Assembly (NCBI GenBank): GCA_024276395.1
Contig: JAJRXH010000667.1
Span: 1-13,127, forward strand
Origin: an archaeon
Lineage (GTDB): Archaea; Asgardarchaeota; Heimdallarchaeia; Hodarchaeales; S146-22
Length of the DNA: 13,127 bases
Reading direction: 5' to 3'
Both the position numbers and the translations under genes were made by a program. Below are positions 7,265 to 13,127 of the stretch, one piece after another; position 1 is the stretch's first letter, and each line of letters opens with the position of its first letter. The notes beneath the pieces were generated by a model that did no database searches, was not told the DNA's origin, and saw only the letters and a list, made by a program, of their open reading frames with translations.

Positions 7265-10200
7265 TCAAGCTAAGAGCTCAAAAGTATAAATTGTTCCGCA
7301 AAATTCACACTTTACATCCTTTCCAATGGTTGGGAGAGTCTCTAATGGAGCTCCGCAGGTGTTGCATTCTTGTGATTTGAGCCTTCCATAAGCCTGTTTG
7401 GTTTCTGTTCCAGCTCTCTTCTTTGCTTCTTCATTTAGTTCTTCAACAATGGTAAGTAGTAATGGTGTGATTAGGTTTTCTTCTTTTGTTGCAATTTCCA
7501 CTTGTAATGACCCGGTTAGCACGGAGCCATCGGCACGAATGACAATGGGGATTTCATTACCACTTTCTGATGGCATTGATGCGTAAAACCATGCCTCTTC
7601 TTCCCATTCATTTTCTGAGTCAGATGTTTTGGTGCGTCCTATTATCTTGAAGTTTTTCTTGTTAATGATTGATATCAAGACTTCAAATGCATCTTTAACT
7701 TTTGCTGGTTCAGAGAGGACTATTTTCTTGAAATCTGAAGGTAATGATGATAACAAGTTCTTGCAAGAGGCAATGCTTTGTTCAGTAGGGACCATGTTGG
7801 TAGGCGACTTGACATCAAACACGATTCGAGGCACGCTTATGCCAACTTGTTCGCCAGTGACGCCTGATTCATATTGGAGAAATGCTCTAATAATCGTTCT
7901 TCCTAGATGCAAGGGTTCAAAACGGAAAGATACACTGTTTGATTGGTTTGGAAGAATGTTTGGCAGCTTGGCATAAAATCGCCATTTTTCATTTTTGGTC
8001 GATGGTGGGACGATTTTTCCCACATTTTCAGGATCGGTTTTGAGAGGATAGAGAAAAGTATCTTCAAAATACACATCAATGGTAGGATTGATGAGAACTT
8101 CATTGGTCGTGTTCGTGATCTCGATGTGATAATTAATGTCTCCTTTAAGAAACTGAAGTGAGCTTCTAAGTCTAGGTACTGGCCGAATTTGGGCATCTTC
8201 TTGCGTCGTGCTGATGTCGATGGTGGGATGATCAATTTCGTGGTAGGTTCCAGTTTTATCAACAAAACCAATTAAGATTCCCATATTAATCATTCGCTTG
8301 ACTGCCTCAAAGACTGCCTCGTAATTAATTTCCATTTCTCGTGAAATTTGATGGAGATTTGCTACCTCCTTGAAGGGAAGTGTGGTTCTTAGTTGATCAA
8401 TGATCCATAATTCTTCAACGAAGGTATCCTTCCCTATGAATCCTCCGCGAATCATCTTACTTCTTAATAGAGAATCAATTAGTGGCTTGGCTAGATGTCC
8501 AGGAATTTTCAGGTGACTGGCTAATTCTTGCAAGGAAACTTGTTTTCGTTTCTGGATGGCCTGTACGACAGCTGCCGTGAGATGTCCCACGGCTATCCAT
8601 AATTCACCAGAACGATCGAGAAAAGTCGCCAAGTTGTAATAGTCAACTCGTGAGAGAGCTTTTTGTAAGGTGGAACGTTCCATTTTCAAGTGTACCGCGA
8701 GGTCAGATATTGAAGCGATGAGCTTCTTGCCAAGATATTGTGTAACCTTGAGATGAATTCCGCTGTCAGTATAATAAATATCCTGTAATTCTGTTGGATA
8801 AATTTTAATGTTCTTTTTCTTGGAAAGATCAATGATGATTTTTCTTATTCTAGTCTGATTTAGTTCGAGAGTTTGTTCTAACTGACGCAAGTTAAGCATT
8901 CCTTCTTCAAAGCCCTCGTAAATGGTATCCTCAATGAACTTCCATGATACGAACCCCGTCTTTTTTTCATTGATTTCTCCTTCTAGGTATCCTTTTTCGA
9001 CGAATATTTGCAATAAAAGATTAGATACTTCGAGGGGTGCATTAAATTCTTTTTTCAAATCACGTAATCGCAGAATTTTGCTACGATCGACAAGCTCCTT
9101 GAATCTCTTGACAAGATCTTCGTCAATGACGACAAAAGTCTTCACGGAAGAGAAATATTTGCCATTTGGAAAGGCATCTTTGATCTCTTTTGATCGAAGA
9201 TATTCTTCCACGAAACCGTCCTTCACCCTGAATTCTTTCACGAGCACTGATACGGCAGCTATCTTATTATCCTTGATGTAATCTATGATGGCAATCTTTG
9301 CTCGTTCTTTCTTTCTCCAACTGAAAAAGGCAAACATTGGGGGTAGAAAGATCATCAAACTTGGAATGATGAATCCCACGAGGATGTTATTTGGCGCGAT
9401 GCTTAATCTTACTATAATCGTGAATTCCTCCTCCACTTGTAACTTGGGAATGCTGATGGTTAGAAAGAGTCGCTTCGTTCCAGAATCGTATGGAATGGAT
9501 GTTTGGTGTCTCATGGTGATGGTGAGTTTTGTCGTGCTTTTCGGGGCAATTTTTACTTGTTTTTGCTCTAAAGTGAAACTGGATAAGAATCCTCTTGCAT
9601 TTTTTAGATCAAGTCGTGCTTCAACGTAATCAAAACGGTTATTTTTCAGAGAAATCGTGAATGAGATTTTTTCATTTTGTTGAAGGGTAAATTGATTTTC
9701 TCCCATGGAGATCAGAATGGGTTTGTAAAAGATGAGGGTGAATGGTTCCTCTCTTACTAGGTTTCCATCAATGCTTATTCGGAGAATGGCCAAAAAAGAG
9801 ATGGAATCTATTTTGTCAAATGAGAGAGGAACGTTAGGGTTAATTTTAGTGGTGATGTTAAGGATGATATCTGTCTTTCTTGCCTCAACAATGGTGATGA
9901 AGGTATCTGGTGAGAACAATCTTATCGTAGAGGTATTCTTGCTTATTAGCTGGGTGGTAACATTGATTGGTTCATTTTTGTTGTTATCTAACACGATGAA
10001 AAAACTCATCAGATCATTCTCTTCAGCTTCAAACGAGTTTTGTGCGACAGTCGCGCCAACATTTGTAACTATCTCAGAAACGTTATAAGCTACCTTAACT
10101 TCGATGAATCGTAAAAGATGATAGGCATTTGTCAAAGTTAGATTAGAATTGATCATTCCCAAGCTGATTGTTAATTCAAAAGTCAAGTTACTTTCTGCAA

Positions 10201-11461
10201 TTGGTGTTCTAAACTGGACGTTTTCTTGTATTGGATCTGAATGATTAATTTTTACTCCGATCTGGTCGGTCAATGTTGCTTTCGTTATTAATTCTTGAAC
10301 CGTATAATTTACGCTCCATTGAAAGTTGTGCGTGAATGGCGTGGTAATCGAGATGTTAATTCCCCGGTTTTCATCGGTGAACCATTCACTTGGCAAATCA
10401 AGAGTCGGTATTAGAATGGGAGTTTCCAGCCATTCAATGAGCTTATCCCAAAATAGCGTGTTCACGGATGTAGCACGTAAGAACGGTGTCTCTGTTCCAA
10501 TCACGAAGATCTTTCCTAGTCCCACGTGCTCGGCCGCCACGATGGGATATCTTATTCCGCCAATATCTGTCCCAAGATCAATAAAACTCGTGATTTTAGT
10601 ATTCGTGTCTTCCTTTACATCCAAAAATCCAAGAGATTCTCCGTGTAAAGTCTCGGAAACGCCTTTCTTAATGAGATTTGCCAAATAAGACGTGTTAGCA
10701 TTCCATTGAAGTTCCACGATAGGGAAATATCCAGTGGGAATGTCAGTTCTAAAGGTTATTCCAGCGTTTGTCTCTTGTAACAATTTGTTGAGACTCTGGC
10801 GGTGAATCTCAGTTTTTTGGAGTGGATCTCTTTCATCAGCACTTCCGATGATGATGATTCTCCCGCCAGATTCATAAAAATTGACTAAGTTACTAATTTC
10901 ATCGGAAGATAATGCTAATTCAAGATCCGGAAGAATGACAACATCCGTGGATACATTGAGGTTAACAGCACTCCACGTGTTTGTTCCATTTAACAAAAGG
11001 ATGTCAAAACCTTTATCGTTTTTCAAGTACATTTCTAGAAAGTCTTCATATGCAATGGAGTCATTATCGTCAGTAAAATTTTGATGTGCCAAATCAAACC
11101 AAATTCTCTGAATAATATGAGTATTCTCGGCTGCTGTGAGGGGAGTTTTTTCTTGACTTGGTGCGTAATTGATTATTATCGTCCTTGTAGAGTTGTTGAA
11201 TTTTTCAGAAATGATAGGTTCATTGTGTAATGAAGTTTTGATGAAAGATCTTGGCTGAGTGGCTGTTTGATGATGAACAATGGACACTGTAGCTCCTTCT
11301 TCTTGAAAAAGGAGGGTTAAAGAAGTCGTGTTAATTAACAGGAGTAACAGGATGAATGAAGTGGTCATTTTCACGAATAGCGTCTTTTTAAGACGTTCTT
11401 TTCCATGGTCCGTCAAAAAATGGAAAACACATCTCATTTCTTGCATCGATAAGAAACTCAA
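7265..11461 (-). CDS. 1398-aa transmembrane protein: extracytoplasmic amidotransferase-like and beta-sandwich domains fused to a cytosolic winged-helix array and zinc ribbon
   Basis: A helix at 34-52 behind a basic N-terminus and a second at 692-714 followed by RKKERAK put residues ~55-691 outside and 715-1398 inside. Residues ~60-346 resemble class I amidotransferase-like domains of the DUF4350/ThuA kind: DILLLNG (153), VVILPDLEL (174), FYESGGRIIIIGS (195) and GLGKIFVIGTETPFL (314). There is no cysteine at the nucleophile elbow, nor anywhere between residues 12 and 1232, so it is probably non-enzymatic. Residues ~350-690 look like three beta-sandwich domains with many sequons. The cytosolic part has about five winged-helix units (~720-1080), a beta-sandwich (~1097-1216), an alpha/beta domain (~1225-1350) and a zinc ribbon (C1366-x2-C1369-x15-C1385-x2-C1388). 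It is the first gene of the operon and plausibly relays an envelope signal to the cytosol. The TTG start at 11461 is favoured by AGGTGA 6 nt upstream; ATG codons 6 and 9 are alternatives. Confidence 0.85.
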   Translation of the reverse strand: MSFLSMQEMRCVFHFLTDHGKERLKKTLFVKMTTSFILLLLLINTTSLTLLFQEEGATVSIVHHQTATQPRSFIKTSLHNEPIISEKFNNSTRTIIINYAPSQEKTPLTAAENTHIIQRIWFDLAHQNFTDDNDSIAYEDFLEMYLKNDKGFDILLLNGTNTWSAVNLNVSTDVVILPDLELALSSDEISNLVNFYESGGRIIIIGSADERDPLQKTEIHRQSLNKLLQETNAGITFRTDIPTGYFPIVELQWNANTSYLANLIKKGVSETLHGESLGFLDVKEDTNTKITSFIDLGTDIGGIRYPIVAAEHVGLGKIFVIGTETPFLRATSVNTLFWDKLIEWLETPILIPTLDLPSEWFTDENRGINISITTPFTHNFQWSVNYTVQELITKATLTDQIGVKINHSDPIQENVQFRTPIAESNLTFELTISLGMINSNLTLTNAYHLLRFIEVKVAYNVSEIVTNVGATVAQNSFEAEENDLMSFFIVLDNNKNEPINVTTQLISKNTSTIRLFSPDTFITIVEARKTDIILNITTKINPNVPLSFDKIDSISFLAILRISIDGNLVREEPFTLIFYKPILISMGENQFTLQQNEKISFTISLKNNRFDYVEARLDLKNARGFLSSFTLEQKQVKIAPKSTTKLTITMRHQTSIPYDSGTKRLFLTISIPKLQVEEEFTIIVRLSIAPNNILVGFIIPSLMIFLPPMFAFFSWRKKERAKIAIIDYIKDNKIAAVSVLVKEFRVKDGFVEEYLRSKEIKDAFPNGKYFSSVKTFVVIDEDLVKRFKELVDRSKILRLRDLKKEFNAPLEVSNLLLQIFVEKGYLEGEINEKKTGFVSWKFIEDTIYEGFEEGMLNLRQLEQTLELNQTRIRKIIIDLSKKKNIKIYPTELQDIYYTDSGIHLKVTQYLGKKLIASISDLAVHLKMERSTLQKALSRVDYYNLATFLDRSGELWIAVGHLTAAVVQAIQKRKQVSLQELASHLKIPGHLAKPLIDSLLRSKMIRGGFIGKDTFVEELWIIDQLRTTLPFKEVANLHQISREMEINYEAVFEAVKRMINMGILIGFVDKTGTYHEIDHPTIDISTTQEDAQIRPVPRLRSSLQFLKGDINYHIEITNTTNEVLINPTIDVYFEDTFLYPLKTDPENVGKIVPPSTKNEKWRFYAKLPNILPNQSNSVSFRFEPLHLGRTIIRAFLQYESGVTGEQVGISVPRIVFDVKSPTNMVPTEQSIASCKNLLSSLPSDFKKIVLSEPAKVKDAFEVLISIINKKNFKIIGRTKTSDSENEWEEEAWFYASMPSESGNEIPIVIRADGSVLTGSLQVEIATKEENLITPLLLTIVEELNEEAKKRAGTETKQAYGRLKSQECNTCGAPLETLPTIGKDVKCEFCGTIYTFELLA

Positions 11462-11467
11462 CCAATC

Positions 11468-11473
11468 TCACCT
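11468..11473 (-). promoter_or_regulatory. Shine-Dalgarno AGGTGA before a TTG start of the 1398-aa gene
   Basis: AGGTGA on the minus strand ends 6 nt before TTG at 11461. The first in-frame ATG (11446) would be 21 nt away, too far for this site. This favours the rare TTG start, unless the mRNA uses an internal ATG. Confidence 0.55.
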
Positions 11474-11485
11474 GAAATCGTCGAA

Positions 11486-11988
11486 ATGCCATTTCTTCCA
11501 GAATTATGTGTTGTGAATGTTTTATATGGATGTGCGAATTCCTTCACGCTTACCTTGAGACGCTTGAATGGCATGAATGGAATTAACAATGCCATTTCAT
11601 TATGGTCTCGAGATGATATTGATTATCATATTGATAGATACCTTGATTCTCCTATCAAAACCATTACCGAGTGGGGGATGTGAAAATTAACTTTAAAAAC
11701 CTTTCTTAATGAAGTGTTTTAGACGCGGTCTCCATTTTGTCTATATTTAGCGATATAACAGATGTTTTCTTTTATCATTGTCATCTTGAAGGTAAATTTG
11801 TTAAGTGTCCTTGAAACGTGAAGAGTTACTATGAGAAAGGGATTGAAAATCATCTAATTGGAATTCTTAGGGGTAAATGGAATTTCGTTGCCAATCAAGG
11901 ATCGGTGTCCATTGTTGAATCCTTTTTCTTAGTGATGAAGTCAGAAAAAGATCACAAAACCGTTAATGTTGAATTTTCAAGTAGATAA
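11486..11988 (+). pseudogene. Eroded plus-strand coding remnant, possibly the end of a transposase
   Basis: Protein-like sequence persists on the plus strand but is broken. One frame is open to a TGA at 11681-11683 and contains ISLWSRDDIDYHIDRYLDSP. A second frame takes over at 11713, with FSDITDVFFYHCHLEGKFVK, hits a TGA at 11812-11814, and continues from a GTG at 11818 to TAA at 11986-11988. The last 56 codons include SIVESFFLVMKSEKDHK, which looks like the [IV]-E-x-[FL]-F-x-[VL]-[ML]-K helix carrying the catalytic glutamate of many DDE transposases. I cannot assign a family. The first part overlaps the promoter and start of the minus-strand operon, so only the sequence beyond about 11530 is likely to derive from it. 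The last segment could also be a small intact 56-aa gene. Confidence 0.35.
11520..11527 (-). promoter_or_regulatory. TATA box for the five-gene minus-strand operon
   Basis: ATATAAAA on the minus strand. Archaeal initiation 24-27 nt downstream would fall near 11498, giving a leader of about 35-40 nt before the TTG at 11461. It is the best TATA-like sequence upstream of the first gene. The BRE side (CACATCC) is not a strong match, so the call rests on position and the TATA core. Confidence 0.5.
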
Positions 11989-12013
11989 ATGGTCTTTTCA
12001 TGCTGAGAAATAT

Positions 12014-12192
12014 AAAAAAGAGAGAAACTATGCTTGATTCGGGTAATTTAGCGCGATCTTGTATTTTGTCATTACCTTGCAAGGGACGGCAGCAGTGCGG
12101 TGGATGACAAGGTGATCGTGTTCAAATGCCACACGTCATCGACGAGATGATGTGATCAGAAAGACAACAGAAGTAGAAAAAGAGAAGAGAAA
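12014..12192. repeat. Element A: diverged copy of a ~175-bp dispersed element
   Basis: Core 12026-12157 aligns without a gap to 12549-12680 (element B), with 75 of 132 identities by hand count. Shared blocks include GGGTAAT, GGATGAC and GCCACACG. The copy is bounded by purine tracts, AAAAAAGAGAGAAA at 12014-12027 and a variant at 12177-12192, and both copies share ACAGAAG beyond the core. The plus strand can fold a 9-bp hairpin (12132-12140 with 12146-12154, one G-U pair, 5-nt loop) and contains the palindrome CCTTGCAAGG (12075-12084). On the minus strand the frame ending TAG at 12030-12028 matches element B residue by residue, but has an in-frame TGA where B has Cys. Confidence 0.6.
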
Positions 12193-12196
12193 TCAT

Positions 12197-12550
12197 TTAG
12201 TTTTCGTTTTTTTTGCGAAAAAGAAGGGATGTTGTTGTCATGGTTCCCAATCCAAAAGCCACTGAAAGTGGTGAAAGATCTACCTTTCCTCCTAGTAGTA
12301 ATCCGCCACCTTGGTCAAGCCTCACTTCATAAGAAATGGAAGTTTTTTTAGTTCCTCCATCTTGATCATTGATTTCTTGATTTGAGGTAATGAAGATTCG
12401 TTTTAGGGTTCCACCCTTGGTATACTCGATTTCGAGCTTACCCTTGAAAATGTTAAATGTTTGAAATTCTCTAGTGACGACATTACCCGTATATTTACAT
12501 GAAAAATTGAAGAAATATGGTTTTTTTGTTAATTTTTTAAAAGAGAGAAA
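12197..12550 (-). pseudogene. Start-less 117-codon remnant of a surface protein with C-terminal membrane anchor
   Basis: The frame is open from the TAA of element B (12553-12551) to a TAA at 12199-12197. It reads as real protein: a beta-strand-like region (FNIFKGKLEIEYTKGG, then RIFITSNQ and SISYEVRLDQGGG) followed by a short hydrophobic segment (LSPLSVAFGLGTMTTTSLLF) and a basic tail, RKKNEN. That layout suits an archaeal surface or secreted protein held by a C-terminal anchor. No ATG, GTG or TTG occurs before GTG at codon 76, and no signal peptide is left. The 5' part has therefore been lost, and the break coincides with the border of element B. A frameshifted or unusually started living gene is less likely. 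Confidence 0.5.
12201..12221. other. TTTTCG/CGAAAA hairpin with T-rich loop at the end of the remnant frame
   Basis: TTTTCG (12201-12206) pairs perfectly with CGAAAA (12216-12221) around a TTTTTTTTG loop. It overlaps the last codons of the minus-strand remnant. Just beyond, the minus strand is a pyrimidine tract (TTTCTCTTCTCTTTTTC) that could end transcription. Confidence 0.3.
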
Positions 12551-12710
12551 TTACTCGTGACCAGGGTAATCCCACGGGGGCTCGTTTTTCATCCTCGACT
12601 TTCGTGGAGAGACCATGGTCTCACGGATGACGCAATGTTGATGCTTGTAAGCCACACGACACCGACATAATGACTTGATCGGTAAAACAGAAGATAAAAA
12701 AGAGAGAAAA
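12538..12710. repeat. Element B: second copy of the ~175-bp dispersed element
   Basis: Core 12549-12680 is the gapless partner of element A. The flanks are AAAAGAGAGAAA (12539-12550) and AAAAAAGAGAGAAAA (12696-12710); the latter contains the same 14-mer as A's left flank. It holds a perfect 14-bp palindrome GAGACCATGGTCTC (12609-12622), a CCACG/CGTGG pair around it and an ACCGA/TCGGT hairpin near 12661. These pairings do not coincide with those in A. On the minus strand the frame ending at TAA 12551 reads SLCRCRVAYKHQHCVIRETM and then WDYPGHE. Differences from A fall mostly on third codon positions in the first half, which points to a coding ancestor. Confidence 0.6.
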
Positions 12711-12725
12711 TGACAGTTAATGCTT

Positions 12726-12760
12726 AATTGTCTATGAGACTTTTTGAAACATTGACAATT
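12726..12760. promoter_or_regulatory. Inverted repeat AATTGTC...GACAATT upstream of the right-edge gene
   Basis: AATTGTC (12726-12732) and GACAATT (12754-12760) are perfect 7-bp inverted repeats 21 nt apart, with outer TGC/GCA also able to pair. They lie just upstream of the TATA-like box. A dimeric regulator site or a hairpin is possible. No regulator gene is adjacent in the window. Confidence 0.3.
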
Positions 12761-12765
12761 CGCAT

Positions 12766-12775
12766 CCTTTTAAAG
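12766..12775 (+). promoter_or_regulatory. TATA-like box for the right-edge gene
   Basis: CCTTTTAAAG on the plus strand is the best TATA-like sequence ahead of the gene at 12882. Initiation about 25 nt downstream would leave a leader of nearly 90 nt, long for an archaeal gene, so a different promoter is possible. Confidence 0.35.
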
Positions 12776-12881
12776 GAAGAAAAACAACATCACCTTAGGT
12801 GAGAAATGGTAGAACATTAGAAGTCTTACTCGATAGATTCAGCCTTGAAATGGTCAGATTCAGTTCAGTGGATGTGTCTTT

Positions 12882-13127
12882 ATGGAAGATGAAGAAATTA
12901 AGGAGATCATTCAACGAATTAAGGATAATCCAGAACTCGCCAAAGATGTATATTTTTTCCTGGTGCAGTATTTTGCCGAGAAATCCGATCTTAAAAAAGT
13001 CCTTGAATCCCTTGAACAACTTGAAAAGATGAACGAACGTCGATTTGAGGCGCTCATTCGAGAGATGAACGAACGGTTTGAGAAGGTAGATCAACGGTTT
13101 AAACGAAATGAGAAGACCTTGCAACGC
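12882..13127 (+). CDS. Helical coiled-coil protein, DUF3782-like, 3'-truncated by window edge
   Basis: The frame is open from ATG at 12882 to the window end (82 codons). An in-frame TGA at 12846-12848 with no other start codon after it fixes the start. Residues 1-45 are helical and highly charged (MEDEEIKEIIQRIKDNPELA, then VYFFLVQYFAEKSDLKKVLE). From about residue 46 a coiled coil begins with recurring RF positions (F55, F66, F73; spacing 11 then 7) in MNERRFEAL, NERFEKVD and QRFKRNE. This pattern is typical of archaeal proteins annotated DUF3782 or coiled-coil, where a long coiled coil precedes a PD-(D/E)XK nuclease-like domain. That second domain would be off the window, so the assignment is tentative. 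No strong Shine-Dalgarno precedes the ATG. It is transcribed away from the large operon. Confidence 0.75.
   Translation, partial: MEDEEIKEIIQRIKDNPELAKDVYFFLVQYFAEKSDLKKVLESLEQLEKMNERRFEALIREMNERFEKVDQRFKRNEKTLQR

Noticed and set aside
12118..12130. GTTCAAAT, resembling a tRNA T-loop, in element A
   Set aside because: The flanking bases do not form a 5-bp T-stem closing the loop, and no acceptor stem or anticodon arm can be built around it. Element B lacks the motif.
12014..12710. Box C/D or H/ACA guide RNA interpretation of elements A and B (RTGATGA-like and ACA motifs)
   Set aside because: The motifs are imperfect, not placed at conserved distances from the ends, and the hairpins differ between the two copies.
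12014..12710. CRISPR-like array suggested by the four AAAAGAGAGAAA tracts
   Set aside because: Spacing is irregular (about 150, 350 and 145 bp) and the units are purine tracts of low complexity rather than repeats with unique spacers.
12797..12820. AGGTGAG followed by a four-codon frame (ATG...TAG) in the leader of the right-edge gene, a possible leader peptide
   Set aside because: The spacing between the site and the ATG is only 2 nt, too short for normal initiation, and nothing else supports translation.
12799..13032. A 77-codon plus-strand frame starting at GTG 12799
   Set aside because: From 12882 onward it overlaps the better-supported coiled-coil frame in another register, and it ends before that gene does.
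12795..13124. A 109-codon minus-strand open frame
   Set aside because: It lies opposite the plus-strand coiled-coil gene, whose charged heptad-like sequence is convincing. Its Phe/Leu-rich translation is typical of an antisense shadow of Lys/Glu-rich codons.

Overview
The window is AT-rich and reads as archaeal. It has TATA-type promoters, purine-rich Shine-Dalgarno sites (AGGTGG, GGAGG, AGGTGA), poly-T-type ends, and very long envelope proteins rich in N-X-S/T sequons that join extracytoplasmic domains to cytosolic winged-helix arrays. This style is common in Asgard and related archaea. That placement is an inference; no marker gene is present.

About 11.5 kb is one minus-strand operon, apparently read from a TATA box near 11520-11527 leftward past position 1. 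In order of transcription: (1) a 1398-aa two-TM protein with an extracytoplasmic amidotransferase-like (DUF4350/ThuA-like) domain, beta-sandwich domains, a cytosolic array of winged helices and a C-terminal zinc ribbon; (2) a ~495-aa protein with an acidic cytosolic N-terminus, one TM and an extracytoplasmic helical domain; (3) a 199-aa soluble protein with two copies of a CPH...C...C-x7-C module; (4) a 1307-aa protein with about 25 membrane segments, internal repeats and two C-terminal winged helices; (5) the start of a TgpA-like transglutaminase, cut by the left edge, whose expected catalytic cysteine is serine. Tight spacing and overlaps suggest one membrane complex. The parts recall the MoxR-DUF58-TgpA-DUF4350 neighbourhoods of bacteria and archaea, but the winged-helix fusions and the Cys-His protein do not belong to the versions I know.

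From 11530 to 12881 there is no intact gene. This stretch holds eroded coding remnants on the plus strand (possibly a transposase), two diverged copies (A and B) of a ~175-bp element that align without gaps over a 132-bp core, and between them a start-less minus-strand reading frame ending in a tail-anchor-like segment.

At the right edge a plus-strand gene begins at 12882 and runs off the window. It encodes a helical, coiled-coil protein of the DUF3782-like kind. A 7-bp inverted repeat and a TATA-like box lie upstream of it.
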